A DNA stretch of 64,000 nucleotides from Nonlabens ulvanivorans (GCF_000755285.1 NZ_BBMK01000003.1:124001-188000), one strand, 5' to 3'; positions 1-9,521 are shown, numbered from the stretch's first letter. The notes: generated by a model from the letters alone, not told the origin. Program-made: numbers and translations.

Positions 1-970
1 GGAATACTGCATTTACCTGTCCAGGACGTTCATCTTTAGGAAAAGCGTTTAAACCAGTAATAGGCTCTTCAAAATCTTGATGTACTAGAAAGGATAATCC
101 ACCAGGTAATTTGATACCAGTGACCTCTTGAGTCTCATCATCTACCCAACCGAAAAGATACAAATCTGCCGGAGCTGATTTTTCATAATGTCCTTCCATA
201 GCAGCCAGTTTTGCTGGTTGATTAACGGCAACACCATCTGCAGAGCTGTGTCCAGAAATAAGTTGAGTGAGAGAAATAATTGTAGCTAGCCCTAGAGCGA
301 TTTTAAAAGCTTTTTTTGAAATTTCTACGTATCGACCTTTTAATAAATAATAAGCGTGGACACTCAAAACTAAAAATGCTCCAGCAAGAAAGGCTCCTTG
401 CCACACGTGAATGATTCTATCTACACTAGATGGATTAAAAACCATTGCCCAGAAGTCAGTCACCTCAGCTCTGGCATTAAATCCTTCACCTACGATATGG
501 TATCCAGCAGGCGTTTGTTGCCAGCTATTTGCAACAACAATCCAGACTGCAGAAAACATAGATCCCAGAAATACACCTATGGTAGAAATGAAATGCACTC
601 TAGGAGATACTCGATTCCAGCCAAAAAGAAGAATCCCTAAAAACGCACTTTCTAACCCAAAAGCAAACAAACCTTCAGCAGCTAGAGCACTTCCAAAAAT
701 ATCTCCTACATATCTAGAATATACAGCCCAATTAGTCCCAAACTCAAATTCCATAATGATTCCAGTTGCCACACCTATCCCAAAGGTGATTGCAAAAATC
801 TTTAACCAAAAACGAGTAAGAATCTCATATTGTTTATTTCCAGTTTTTAAATACATTCCTTCCATAAACACCATAATTAGACCTAATCCAATACTAAGTG
901 GTGGATAGATGTAGTGAAAGGCAATGGTAAAGGCAAATTGTATACGGGCTAGAATTTCTGTATCCATCAT
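1..970 (-). CDS. cydA: Cytochrome bd ubiquinol oxidase subunit I (partial, N-terminal part)
   Basis: Read on the minus strand from ATG at 970 (or 967) to the left edge with no stop, giving about 323 residues; the C-terminus lies outside the window. The start [19 protein letters not shown] is the classic CydA N-terminus with the conserved His near residue 19 that ligates a heme. A run of transmembrane segments follows, and later the [10 protein letters not shown] motif of the family. The enzyme oxidises quinol and reduces oxygen at low oxygen tension without copper. It is divergent from a small Cys protein and a copper TonB receptor, and has its own Crp/Fnr-type operator (1018-1031). The forward reading frames at 398-908 are antisense shadows. 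Confidence 0.95.
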   Translation of the reverse strand, partial: MMDTEILARIQFAFTIAFHYIYPPLSIGLGLIMVFMEGMYLKTGNKQYEILTRFWLKIFAITFGIGVATGIIMEFEFGTNWAVYSRYVGDIFGSALAAEGLFAFGLESAFLGILLFGWNRVSPRVHFISTIGVFLGSMFSAVWIVVANSWQQTPAGYHIVGEGFNARAEVTDFWAMVFNPSSVDRIIHVWQGAFLAGAFLVLSVHAYYLLKGRYVEISKKAFKIALGLATIISLTQLISGHSSADGVAVNQPAKLAAMEGHYEKSAPADLYLFGWVDDETQEVTGIKLPGGLSFLVHQDFEEPITGLNAFPKDERPGQVNAVF

Positions 971-987
971 GATATAATTTTGTCTTA

Positions 988-1031
988 CAAAAATAGGTTC
1001 TAGGCTTATTTTGTTATGTTACAAAAGTCAC
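988..1031 (-). promoter_or_regulatory. cydA promoter: Crp/Fnr-type operator plus -7 box
   Basis: The palindromic operator GTTACAAAAGTCAC (1018-1031) lies 22 bp upstream of CAAAAATA (988-995), which reads TATTTTTG on the minus strand and fits TAnnTTTG. The same geometry recurs at eight other promoters in the window. It places the operator centre near -41.5, as in class II activation. Confidence 0.75.
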
Positions 1032-1057
1032 TTAAAAGCTTATAATTTTTAAAATTT

Positions 1058-1073
1058 CGCTTTCGCGAAAGCG
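1058..1073. repeat. CGCTTTCGCGAAAGCG palindrome, copy 1 (intergenic)
   Basis: Full 16-bp perfect palindrome between the divergent cydA and 1145 promoters. It is the only one of the 16 copies outside a coding sequence. Confidence 0.95.
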
Positions 1074-1096
1074 TCATCACAAAACCTTTGCTTTAT

Positions 1097-1140
1097 GTGA
1101 CATTTGTCACCTAACATTTAAGAACCTATGAATAATTTTG
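1097..1140 (+). promoter_or_regulatory. Promoter of the copper TonB operon: operator plus -7 box
   Basis: Operator GTGACATTTGTCAC (1097-1110) is followed after 22 bp by TAATTTTG (1133-1140), a perfect TAnnTTTG box, five bases before the ATG at 1145. The spacing equals that of the other regulon promoters. The transcript would be leaderless or nearly so. Confidence 0.75.
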
Positions 1141-1144
1141 TTAA

Positions 1145-1513
1145 ATGAAGTTATGGGTTGCCACTTTATTATCGATTGTACTTTTAAGCAATAGCCTGCG
1201 TACAACTATTATGTATAGTTGGTACATGGTAGATCTGGATAGCTTTGTAGAAAGGTTGTGTGAGAATAAAGATAAGCCTACATTAAACTGTGATGGAAAA
1301 TGTTATTTAAGTAAGATGATGGCCGAAGGTTCTAGTGATGAAGACGCCTCATTACCTTTAATTAACTGGGAAGAGCAAATCTACTATCTTGAAGAATTGA
1401 GTTTTGCAATTTTAACTACAGTTGATCAGGAACACAATTGCTTTTTCTTTTATCAATACACTATAACAGATTCTAATATTGACGGAATATTTCATCCGCC
1501 ACGATTTTCATAA
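1145..1513 (+). CDS. Small secreted/membrane Cys protein upstream of copper TonB receptor
   Basis: 122 residues with a hydrophobic N-terminus (residues 1-20). A cysteine cluster follows at about residues 39-55 (LCENKDKP then NCDGKCYLSK), and the protein ends in FHPPRFS. The Cys spacing and Met residues suggest metal binding, but no named family is recognised with certainty; similar small proteins with a CxGKCxL motif precede TonB receptors in Flavobacteria from memory. It stands directly downstream of a Crp/Fnr-type operator and 84 bases before the receptor gene, so it is probably the first gene of that operon. A role as a periplasmic copper handler is inferred from context only. Confidence 0.7.
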   Translation: MKLWVATLLSIVLLSNSLRTTIMYSWYMVDLDSFVERLCENKDKPTLNCDGKCYLSKMMAEGSSDEDASLPLINWEEQIYYLEELSFAILTTVDQEHNCFFFYQYTITDSNIDGIFHPPRFS

Positions 1514-1596
1514 TTCACTTCGAGATTAACTTATCGAACACTATTTTAAAATAGTCGTTCAACACCTTTATGGTGCGATTTTATGAAAATACTATT

Positions 1597-3703
1597 ATGA
1601 CAATGAAACAACTAGCGCTAATATGCGCATTAATACCTATGTCTTTATATGCACAAGAGACGACTGAAAAAGTGCAAGACACTACAGTTACTAAACCGGT
1701 AGCTTTAAATACTGTTATCGTCACTGGACAAGGAACTACAGATCCAGTACTCACAACGGTAAGAACAGATTTAGTTAAAAAAGTAGTACAGCCTAAAAAC
1801 GTTGCAGATCTGTTCAACGACTTTAATGGATTTTCACTCATAAAGCGTGGAAACTATGCCATCGATCCATCTTTTAGAGCCTCACAATATGAACAGTTGA
1901 ACATTCAATTTGATGGTGGAACTAAAGCGATGCACGCTTGCCCTAATCGTATGGATCCGATTACTACACATGTTGTCCCAGAAGATATTGAACGTATAGA
2001 AGTCATCAAAGGACCTTATACCGTTAGATATGGCGCAACCTTTGGCGGGATTATTAACTTAGTTACAGAAAAGCCATACATCTAGGTAACGGTTTTCATG
2101 GTAGTGTAAGCAGTGGTTATGAGACTAATGGAAATGCGCTAGTCTCTTACTTGAAACTACACCAAATCACAGATAAATATGATATCACGGCAAATGCCGG
2201 TTATCGAGACTTTGGAAACTATGAAGATGGTGATGGAACTGAAATCCTTCGGCCTTCAGAAGTCTGGATTATGGCTTGCGATTAGGCTATAATATTAAAG
2301 ACAATCAAAGAATCCAGGCACACTGGCGACAGTCTTATGGAAGAGATGTATTGCACGCTGGACTGCCTATGGATACCGATGAGGATAACAGCTCGATACT
2401 GTCCATAGACTATAAATTTTCTAAAGTGAATGATTTTATTGAAGAAATTAATGCCAAAGCTTATTATTCTTATGTAGATCATATCATGTCTAACAATAGA
2501 AGACCATCTTTTATGATGACTGGAGCCATCTCTACCATAGATGCTACAACAGCTGGTGGAAAAGTAGAATTTAAAATGAAACCTACAGAGAAATGGATTT
2601 TATATGGTGGTCTTGATGCCTTACTTATTGCCAGAGATGGCGGTAGAACACGAACGGTAAAACGCAATATGATGGGCGATCTTTTACCAGAACCTATGGT
2701 GTTTCAAGATAAGGTTTGGCAAGATTCTTATGTGAATGACTACGGTATTTTTGCTGAAAATAAATATGCGTTTTCTAATAAAACCACGCTAACAGCTGGT
2801 GTGCGTTATGACCTCGTCGTATCAGATATTCAAGATCCAGAGGCAGATTTTCAAGCGCTATACACAGACCTAGGACAACGAGAAGAGCACAATGTGTCGG
2901 CTACCGTTTCTGTAAAACATAAACTTTCAGGAAACAACACGCTGGAAGTTGCTTATGGTCGTGGAGTGCGATCTGCAAATATGATAGAGCGTTATATCAA
3001 TCATTTTTCAGTAGGTCAAGATCCTTTTGAATACGTTGGAAATCCTAATCTGGATGCTGAGGTAAATAACCAGTTTGAAATAGGTTTTAAAGGGAAAAGA
3101 ACATTTGAAAAAGGAATAGATGCCTTGAAATACAGTATCTCAGGATACTATTCTATTTATGAAAACTACATCGTTCCTGTGGTGGACCCAACACTAGATA
3201 GAAAGTTTAACCCTACTGCACAACCTCAAGAGGTCAAGCGATTTATCAATATAGATGATGCTTATAAAACCGGTTTTGAGGCTGAAGCAAATATAGAGTT
3301 TGCTAACTATTTCAATTTCAACACGGCGTTTTCTTATGTGTATACAAGAAATAACGACCTAGACGGGTCTTTACCTTTAACGCCACCTTTTATTACAAGA
3401 CTAGGATTAGGTTTTGAAAAAGAAAAATTCTGGGCAAATCTTGATTATACCATTACGTCAAAACAAGATGAAATCTCTACCAGTTTTAGAGAGATAGAAA
3501 CGGCTGGATATGAAACCTTGGATTTAAGATTAGGAGTAAAACCTTATAAAAATGTACAACTAGGTGTTGCTGTGTTGAATGTTTTTGATGCAACTTATAA
3601 TAATCACTTAAACTTTTCATTTACAAATCAAGCCGATTTTGGTCGAGTGCCGATCAATGACCCAGGAAGAAACTTCTCTGTGTTTGCGAATTATCAATTT
3701 TAA
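1597..3703 (+). CDS. TonB-dependent copper receptor, OprC/NosA-like (two frameshifts)
   Basis: Outer-membrane receptor with signal peptide (MKQLALICALIPMSLYAQ), plug domain and beta-barrel ending in FSVFANYQF. The plug carries MHACPNRMDP, matching the CxxxM copper site of OprC. The barrel carries VDHIMSNN, matching the HxM half of that site. This supports copper import rather than siderophore uptake. The reading frame breaks twice: near 2074 (one A missing, KPI-HLGNGF restored) and at 2246-2247 (one C missing, EIPSAFRSLDYG restored). Both halves align as one receptor of about 700 residues, so these are likely sequence errors. The start is ATG 1597 or 1603, because the upstream Met at 1570 precedes the signal peptide awkwardly. 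Confidence 0.85.
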
Positions 3704-3708
3704 ATAAG

Positions 3709-4257
3709 ATGAAAATAAACTTGATAATATCATTAGCATGTTTAATACTCTTTTCGTCAGCTCATGCGCAAATTTCGGATAGTTTAATTCTGAATTCTAC
3801 GTCTTTTAAAAACCTATATAAGATTAATGACTCTGTATTCCGATCTGAACAACCTAGTAAAAAGGGTTTTATAGAACTTGAACTTGCAGGGATTGAAACG
3901 ATCATTAGTTTTAGACGCTTGAGAAATGACTCTACCAAAGCTAGAGGTACTGATTTAGAATTAATACACTTACCACTACAGACTAAAAAGATTAAGGAAT
4001 CAGATATCATTATGGCGTTAAAAGCGATTGTTGAAGCTCCTAAACCATTATTGATTCATTGCTGGCATGGCTCAGATAGAACAGGTGTAGTAGTGGCAGC
4101 TTATCGTATGGTGTGCGAGAATTGGTCTACGGAAAAAGCTATTGCAGAGTTTAGACAGAAAGAGTACGGTTATCATGAAAGATGGTATCCACACTTGATA
4201 GGTATTTTAGAGAATTTAGACACTATTGCTGTAAAACAAGAATTAGGATTAGAATGA
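3709..4257 (+). CDS. Secreted dual-specificity/tyrosine phosphatase-like protein
   Basis: 182 residues starting five bases after the TonB receptor stop, so almost certainly in its operon. It has a signal peptide (residues 1-20, ending SAHAQ) and the cysteine phosphatase signature HCWHGSDRTG (Cys-x5-Arg) near residue 118. The FRSEQPSKKGF segment is typical of this bacterial DSP family. It would act in the periplasm. Its substrate is unknown, and why it sits with a copper receptor is unclear. A bidirectional terminator follows. Confidence 0.85.
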   Translation: MKINLIISLACLILFSSAHAQISDSLILNSTSFKNLYKINDSVFRSEQPSKKGFIELELAGIETIISFRRLRNDSTKARGTDLELIHLPLQTKKIKESDIIMALKAIVEAPKPLLIHCWHGSDRTGVVVAAYRMVCENWSTEKAIAEFRQKEYGYHERWYPHLIGILENLDTIAVKQELGLE

Positions 4258-4272
4258 GTTAAGTCAGAACGT

Positions 4273-4306
4273 AAAAAAGCCCTTCAGATAAGAAGGGCTT
4301 TTTTTA
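4273..4306. terminator. Bidirectional rho-independent terminator
   Basis: AAAAGCCCTTC and GAAGGGCTTTT form a stem with a short loop, followed by a T-rich run, with A-rich sequence on the left. It lies between the convergent phosphatase and methyltransferase genes and overlaps the end of the latter. Confidence 0.85.
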
Positions 4307-4909
4307 TTTTTTAATACCGATAAACCTTATGACTTCGGCTTTGCCTTTATGATAATTTCCTTCAGCAAGTTCGATAGTTTTTTCTTCTAATAACTTAAAC
4401 TCTAATTCCAAGAATTCGTCTTTGATTTCTTCAATAGAAAATAACATCTCAAAGTTTTTTGGGCCACCTGAAGGTTTTTCTAATTGCGCTTTCGCGAAAG
4501 CTTCAAAAATAACTGTCCCATTAGGCTTTAAAAATTTTAGGAGATGTTGAAATGCATCTTTTCTTATTTCTATAGGAAAATGGGTGTAACACAATCCTAT
4601 TGCATCAAATTTGATATCAGTTTTAAAGTCAAGCACGCCAGTAACTTGATAATCTATGGAAACCTTTTGCGCTGCTGACAACTGCATCGCTTTTTCCTTA
4701 CCACTTTTACTTATATCAAAAGCAACAACATCCCAACCTTGCGATGCCGCATACACAGCATTGCGACCTTCACCTTCGGCAGGAAGGAGTACGTTTCCTG
4801 CCGCTAATTGGTCTAGTTGTTCTTTGAAAAAAACATTGGGTTGTGTGCCATAGACATATTCTTTCTCGGCATAACGTTCATTCCAAAAGTCTGCTGGGTA
4901 TTGTTTCAT
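4304..4909 (-). CDS. Class I SAM-dependent methyltransferase (TehB/thiopurine-like)
   Basis: 201 residues. The N-terminus has FWNERYAEKEYVYG, followed by LLPAEGEGRNAVYAASQGW as SAM motif I and VVAFDISKSG as motif II. This is the small TehB-type fold, acting on thiols or oxyanions such as tellurite and selenium in characterised members; the substrate here is not known. It is the last gene of the peroxiredoxin-MBL-Dps run, 8 bp after Dps. The palindrome at 4488-4501 encodes AFAKA within it. Confidence 0.85.
   Translation of the reverse strand: MKQYPADFWNERYAEKEYVYGTQPNVFFKEQLDQLAAGNVLLPAEGEGRNAVYAASQGWDVVAFDISKSGKEKAMQLSAAQKVSIDYQVTGVLDFKTDIKFDAIGLCYTHFPIEIRKDAFQHLLKFLKPNGTVIFEAFAKAQLEKPSGGPKNFEMLFSIEEIKDEFLELEFKLLEEKTIELAEGNYHKGKAEVIRFIGIKK
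4488..4501. repeat. GCTTTCGCGAAAGC palindrome, copy 2
   Basis: 14-bp core inside the methyltransferase gene, read as AFAKA. Confidence 0.95.
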
Positions 4910-4917
4910 AAATTATA

Positions 4918-5391
4918 TTAATCTTGGTAAGCAGACAGCATCCATACCAGTTTCTCTTGTTGCACTATGTAATCACTCATAAGCGCTACCGTTCCTTCAT
5001 CGTTTGCATCGCCGGCAATAGATAAAATGGCTCTCTCTTTAGTTAAAAGAATTTTTAAGGATTGTAGTATACTGTTAATAGCAATTTCACCATCTGTCAC
5101 GTTTTCTGCAGATTTTATCTCTGACGCATCTAGGTATGCATTAAAAGTATGTAAAGGTGTCGCGCTTAAGGTTAGAACACGCTCTGCAATTTCATCAACC
5201 TTGATTAAGGCATCGTTATAAAGTTCTTCAAATTTAAGATGTAGTTCAAAGAATTTTTTCCCTTTTATATTCCAGTGAAAACCTCTTAAGTTCATATAGA
5301 ACATTTGATAGTTTGCAAGAAGGTCATTAAGCTCAACTGCTGTGTTTTGGGATGCTGTAATATCCAGTCCTATGTTGTTCATGTTTTTCAT
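4918..5391 (-). CDS. dps: Dps-family ferritin-like DNA-binding/iron storage protein
   Basis: 157 residues, the usual Dps length. It contains NYQMFYMNLRGFHWNIKG and a downstream E-x3-D region (FEELYNDALIKVDEIAERV), which carry the dinuclear ferroxidase residues. Dps oxidises Fe(II) with peroxide and protects DNA. It lies 6 bp downstream of the MBL-rhodanese gene and forms an oxidative and sulfur stress operon with the peroxiredoxin. Confidence 0.9.
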   Translation of the reverse strand: MKNMNNIGLDITASQNTAVELNDLLANYQMFYMNLRGFHWNIKGKKFFELHLKFEELYNDALIKVDEIAERVLTLSATPLHTFNAYLDASEIKSAENVTDGEIAINSILQSLKILLTKERAILSIAGDANDEGTVALMSDYIVQQEKLVWMLSAYQD

Positions 5392-5397
5392 AATATA

Positions 5398-6726
5398 TTA
5401 TTTAAATTGTTCTATTTCATCACTTAAATCATACACGGTGGCACTTGCTAGTTTTTTCTGTAAAATGCTACTTCCTGCAGCACTGCGATAACCACCTGCG
5501 CAATGTACTACGATAGGTTTATTGGTAGGGATCTCGCTTGCTGTATCTCTCAATTCATTTAATGGATGAGATAAGGCATTTTCAAAAAACTTTTCTTCTT
5601 CTACCTCGCTTGTGTTACGTATATCTACTACGGTATAATTATCTGGATTCTCTTTGAAATCGGCTAGATCTAGTGAAGGTGTTTGTTCTAGGTTTTCTTG
5701 AGAAAGTGTGATCACTTTTGAAAGTAATTTTTCATATCCGATTTTTGCCACTCGATGCAACATAGCATCTTTATTTTCTTCAGTATCAATCACAAGAGTA
5801 AATGTATCTTCTGGAGTAACGATGGAACCTAACCAAGTTTCAAATTTGGCATTTTCAGAAACGGCCTGAATATTAAAACTACCTTTAAGATGACCTTTTT
5901 TGAAAGTAGCTTCATCTCGCATATCTACTATAAGTCCTGTGGCGCTACCATTTTCTTCAAACGGTATTTCAGATATGGATGGTTCTAAACTGTCTGCACC
6001 TGTTTTATTAATATCAACATCATACCCAAAATAAGATGGAATGAAAGGTTGTCCATCCAGTATAGTTGACATAAAGTCTTCTTTAGACTGCGTTTTAAAA
6101 GCCCAATTATCTCTGCGTTCATCTCCTAATGTACTACTCGCTGCATCGCTTAAATTTTTGCCACATAAGGATCCTGCACCGTGTGCTGGATAAACTACAG
6201 CATCATCTGGTAAATCAGTAAACTTAGTAGTTACGGTATCATACATCATTGCCGCAAGCTCTTCTCGTTTTGCTTGCATATTTCCGGCTTTTTCACGCAA
6301 ATCTGGACGACCTACATCACCTATAAATAAAGTGTCACCTGTAAACAAAGCTGTATCATCGCTTTCTGTAGCAACGATTGTAATACTGTCTGGTGAGTGT
6401 CCCGGCGTGTTGATTGCTTTTAGAGTAATATCGCCTATCGTAATATGATCACCATCGTCAAATGGTTGATGCGGATAGTCTGCACCTAGCTTTTCACTAT
6501 TATAGATAGTAGCACCTGTTTCTTTGTGCAGCTCTAGATGTGAGCTTACAAAATCTGCATGTGGATGTGTTTCTATGACTGCTTTGATGGTAGCGTTGTT
6601 CGCTTTCGCGAAAGCGTAATACTGACTAGGATCGCGTTCTGGATCAACAATAGCCATCTCGCCATTACTAACTATCGCATAGGAGTAATGTGCTAACGGT
6701 TTGTATTCAAATTGTTTAATGTTCAT
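5398..6726 (-). CDS. MBL-fold hydrolase with two rhodanese domains (persulfide dioxygenase-like)
   Basis: 442 residues. An N-terminal metallo-beta-lactamase domain (1-240) has THPHADFVSSHLEL and TPGHSPDS, the ETHE1/persulfide dioxygenase pattern. Two rhodanese domains follow. The first (about 265-345) has lost its active Cys, while the second keeps HCAGGYRS (near 415). The expected role is oxidation of persulfide sulfur to sulfite coupled to sulfur transfer. No operator precedes it, so transcription probably comes from the peroxiredoxin promoter. The palindrome at 6601 encodes YAFAKAN. Confidence 0.88.
   Translation of the reverse strand: MNIKQFEYKPLAHYSYAIVSNGEMAIVDPERDPSQYYAFAKANNATIKAVIETHPHADFVSSHLELHKETGATIYNSEKLGADYPHQPFDDGDHITIGDITLKAINTPGHSPDSITIVATESDDTALFTGDTLFIGDVGRPDLREKAGNMQAKREELAAMMYDTVTTKFTDLPDDAVVYPAHGAGSLCGKNLSDAASSTLGDERRDNWAFKTQSKEDFMSTILDGQPFIPSYFGYDVDINKTGADSLEPSISEIPFEENGSATGLIVDMRDEATFKKGHLKGSFNIQAVSENAKFETWLGSIVTPEDTFTLVIDTEENKDAMLHRVAKIGYEKLLSKVITLSQENLEQTPSLDLADFKENPDNYTVVDIRNTSEVEEEKFFENALSHPLNELRDTASEIPTNKPIVVHCAGGYRSAAGSSILQKKLASATVYDLSDEIEQFK
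6601..6616. repeat. CGCTTTCGCGAAAGCG palindrome, copy 3
   Basis: 16-bp copy inside the MBL-rhodanese gene, read as AFAKA. Confidence 0.95.
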
Positions 6727-6789
6727 AGCTGTATTTTTAATTTATTTAAGGACTTTATTAAAGATAAATAAAGCCCTTATTTATTTGAT

Positions 6790-7455
6790 TTAAATATCTT
6801 TTTTTGCAAGATACCAAGTGATTTTTTCAACAGAATCATCTGCTAGTCTTGCATTTAATGCATCTAATGATTTAGGCGGTGGACAGATCGCTTGATCACC
6901 TCTTTTCCAGTCTAATGGCATTGCTACTTTATGCTTATCAGACATTTGTAAAGCATCTAAGGCTCTTAAAATTTCATCCATATTACGACCAACGTTAAGT
7001 GGATAATACATGATAAGTCTTATTTTTTTTGAAGGATCAATGAAGAATACTGCTCTAACTGCTGCCGTTTCACTTTCATTAGGTTGCAGCATTCCATAAA
7101 GTTTAGAAACTTTCATGTCTATGTCTGCTATAATAGGAAAGTCAAAGTAAACACCTGTTTTTTCTCTCACATTTTGTACCCATCCTAGGTGTGCGTGTAT
7201 ACTATCAATACTTAAACCTAACAGCTCTGTATTAAGAGCATCAAATTCTCCTTTTCTTAAGGCAAATCCACTCATTTCAGTGGTGCATACAGGTGTAAAA
7301 TCTGCTGGGTGAGAAAACATTACAATCCATTTGTCCTTTGCAAAATCAGACATTTTGATGTTTCCTTTAGTAGTTACTGCATTAAAATCTGGTGCTGTAT
7401 CACCAATTCTAGGCATTGATATTACTTTTTCTGGTACTACATTTACATTTTCCAT
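6790..7455 (-). CDS. 1-Cys peroxiredoxin (Prx6 type)
   Basis: 221 residues, the Prx6-class length. The peroxidatic cysteine is in SHPADFTPVCTTE (near residue 54), and the long C-terminal domain has PLDWKRGDQAICPPP. It reduces peroxides and may act on persulfides. It is the first gene of a likely four-gene run with the MBL-rhodanese protein, Dps and a methyltransferase, and is driven by the operator-containing promoter at 7490-7533. Confidence 0.92.
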   Translation of the reverse strand: MENVNVVPEKVISMPRIGDTAPDFNAVTTKGNIKMSDFAKDKWIVMFSHPADFTPVCTTEMSGFALRKGEFDALNTELLGLSIDSIHAHLGWVQNVREKTGVYFDFPIIADIDMKVSKLYGMLQPNESETAAVRAVFFIDPSKKIRLIMYYPLNVGRNMDEILRALDALQMSDKHKVAMPLDWKRGDQAICPPPKSLDALNARLADDSVEKITWYLAKKDI

Positions 7456-7489
7456 AATAGTATAAATTTATTGTTTTTGTTTCACATGA

Positions 7490-7533
7490 TAAATTTAAGC
7501 TATCATTATTGTTAGGTAGGTAACCTAGGTTAC
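7490..7533 (-). promoter_or_regulatory. Peroxiredoxin promoter: operator plus -7 box
   Basis: Perfect palindrome GTAACCTAGGTTAC (7520-7533), then 22 bp, then TAAATTTA (7490-7497, TAnnTTTA on the minus strand). The spacing is identical to the other regulon promoters. Confidence 0.8.
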
Positions 7534-7545
7534 AAAGCTCTCTAT

Positions 7546-8019
7546 TTAACTTTTTTTAACTAATATTTTAGGTAAGAATTTACCTGTCTTTAATTTATAG
7601 TTCTTGTACAGACTAAATTTTTGAATCAATTTCTTTTCTTCATAGCTAGTTTTTACTTGAAATAAAACGAATAATAAAGAAGCTAGTAAAAACTTATATA
7701 CGGACTCATTATAAAAGGCATATCCATAAAACAGAAATAGAATACCTGTGTATATAGGATGTCTTATATATTTATAAAGTCCAACGGTAATTAATTGCGA
7801 GCCAGTCTTAGGTGTAGGAAAAGGTGATAGATTATTGTTGAGTTGTAAAAGGGCTATCGCCAGAGTTATAACGCCTACAATAGCAGTTAGAAAACCTAAT
7901 AAACTAATAGTTTTAGATAATTTTATGGGTAGTATTTCTATATCAATTATATAGAATATAAATAGAAGGCCTTGCAATGCTACCAGCACATAATCTTTAA
8001 AGGAAAGCTTACTCATCAT
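7546..8019 (-). CDS. Isoprenylcysteine carboxyl methyltransferase-like membrane protein
   Basis: 157 residues with about four transmembrane helices and the signature LYKYIRHPIYTGILFLFYGY (residues about 82-101) of the ICMT/PEMT fold. In bacteria these proteins methylate lipids or are uncharacterised; the substrate is unknown. It lies downstream of SQR on the same strand, separated by a terminator-like hairpin, so readthrough would be needed for co-transcription. Confidence 0.8.
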   Translation of the reverse strand: MMSKLSFKDYVLVALQGLLFIFYIIDIEILPIKLSKTISLLGFLTAIVGVITLAIALLQLNNNLSPFPTPKTGSQLITVGLYKYIRHPIYTGILFLFYGYAFYNESVYKFLLASLLFVLFQVKTSYEEKKLIQKFSLYKNYKLKTGKFLPKILVKKS

Positions 8020-8030
8020 ATGAATTGAAA

Positions 8031-8060
8031 AAAGAGGTTAAATGATATAACCTCTTTTTA
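8031..8060 (-). terminator. Terminator-like hairpin after SQR
   Basis: AAAGAGGTTA and TATAACCTCTTT pair across a short loop, with A-rich sequence on the left giving a U tract on the minus-strand RNA. Confidence 0.7.
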
Positions 8061-8069
8061 TTGTTGATT

Positions 8070-9332
8070 TTAAACTTCTTTTCCTTTCATCATTTTATTC
8101 CAATATAGATAGGGTAGTCCAAATTTTTTGAACATCCATAGACGCCAGTGCTCTTTTTCACTATTAAAAACAAACATTCGTTTTAATTTAGGATCAGGAG
8201 TAAAGTTACCTTCATAATCAAACTCTGCCAGCGTCATTTTACCATATCCGGTAACTAGTGGGCAAGAGGAATAACCATTATAACTTAAATCACCTTTCAT
8301 TTGTGTAGTCATTAACTTAATAATATTATCCACCACCACAGGAACTTGTTTTCTAATGGCAGCGCCGGTTTTTGCGGTTGGTAAGCCCGCGACATCTCCT
8401 AATCCGAAGATATTTGCATGAGAATTATGCTGTAAAGAATGGTGGTCTACATCTAGCCATCCTGCATCGTTAACCAAGCTGGATTCACGTATGAATTTGG
8501 GTGCCGTTTGTGGAGGAGCAATATGTAGTAATTCAAATGGAATTTTAATAATTTCATCACCTGTAGCAGTTTCTCCTAATTCATTATCTTCATTAATCAC
8601 ACACATGTTTTCTTCAGGTGCTGTATGCTTAAAATAAACTACTTTATGATCGGCATCAATTTTAATAGGAGCATAGTATGGTTTAAAATGCATTCCATAC
8701 CTACCTATAACTTTCATTAAAGTTTCTCGTATAGGCTTTACACCAAAAATGACACTGCCAGGTGTAGCAAAAATGACATTTGATTTGTTAGACAGATTGT
8801 TTTTTCTAAAATAATCGGCTGCGAGATAGGCAATTTTCTGAGGAGCACCACCACATTTTATAGGTGTTATAGGTTGAGTAAATAGGGCATTACCGCCTTT
8901 AAAGTTTTTAATACAATTCCATGTATGTTCAGGATCGGTATAGTTACTACAGGCGACACCTTTTTCTAAAGCTTCAGGAAGCCCTTCAATCATTTCTGGT
9001 GCCATTACTAATCCTGGAGCTACAACTAGATAGTCATATTTTATATGACCAGATGTTTTGGTTTTTACAAAATTATTTTCCGTATTAAAAGCTGTTGCAT
9101 AATCTTTAATCCAGTTTACTCCTGAAGGGATAAGGCTAGCCATGGGTCTTCCTGTCTTTTTAAAGTCATAAGTTCCACCACCTACAAGCGTCCAGGCAGG
9201 TTGGTAGTAATGCGTTTCAGCAGGTTCTATAATTCCAATGCTTATCGATTGGTTTTTCTTTAAAAGTTGAGCTGCTGTCATAATTCCGGCGGTACCACCG
9301 CCGATTATTAGGACTTGATAATGTGTTGACAT
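8070..9332 (-). CDS. sqr: Sulfide:quinone oxidoreductase
   Basis: 420-residue FAD disulfide oxidoreductase. The FAD motif IIGGGTAGI is at residues 9-17. Three cysteines fit SQR redox positions: VACSNY (near 129), PIKCGGAPQK (near 160) and SSCPLVTGYGKM (near 356). It oxidises sulfide at the membrane and passes electrons to quinone, producing persulfide or polysulfide for the adjacent rhodanese and MBL proteins. Its promoter carries the Crp/Fnr-type operator. Confidence 0.92.
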   Translation of the reverse strand: MSTHYQVLIIGGGTAGIMTAAQLLKKNQSISIGIIEPAETHYYQPAWTLVGGGTYDFKKTGRPMASLIPSGVNWIKDYATAFNTENNFVKTKTSGHIKYDYLVVAPGLVMAPEMIEGLPEALEKGVACSNYTDPEHTWNCIKNFKGGNALFTQPITPIKCGGAPQKIAYLAADYFRKNNLSNKSNVIFATPGSVIFGVKPIRETLMKVIGRYGMHFKPYYAPIKIDADHKVVYFKHTAPEENMCVINEDNELGETATGDEIIKIPFELLHIAPPQTAPKFIRESSLVNDAGWLDVDHHSLQHNSHANIFGLGDVAGLPTAKTGAAIRKQVPVVVDNIIKLMTTQMKGDLSYNGYSSCPLVTGYGKMTLAEFDYEGNFTPDPKLKRMFVFNSEKEHWRLWMFKKFGLPYLYWNKMMKGKEV

Positions 9333-9353
9333 ATTGTTAGTTATTGGTGTCTT

Positions 9354-9397
9354 TAAATGTAGGATTTACAAAATGTCAGTTTTGTAACTATTGTTAC
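9354..9397 (-). promoter_or_regulatory. SQR promoter: operator plus -7 box
   Basis: Operator GTAACTATTGTTAC (9384-9397), 22 bp spacer, then TAAATGTA (9354-9361), which reads TACATTTA on the minus strand. The inferred start point puts the operator centre near -41.5. Confidence 0.8.
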
Positions 9398-9458
9398 TTA
9401 AGATTGTTTTAGTATCAATGACTGCTTAATAGCTGGTTGAATTGCATTTAAATAGAAA

Positions 9459-9489
9459 AGAGCAGATTTATTGATCTGCTCTTTTTTTA
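9459..9489. terminator. Rho-independent terminator
   Basis: AGAGCAGAT and ATCTGCTCT pair around TTATTG, with T7 on the right and AAAA on the left. It ends the cytochrome-cupin-HMA operon. Confidence 0.85.
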
Positions 9490-9521
9490 AATAAAAAGGG
9501 AAAGGTTTTTTAAAGCGGTAA

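Noticed and set aside
398-908. Two forward reading frames
   Set aside because: They are antisense to the well-supported cydA frame and show no family features.
1570-3703. Two separate TonB receptor genes
   Set aside because: The halves join by single-base corrections into one normal receptor.
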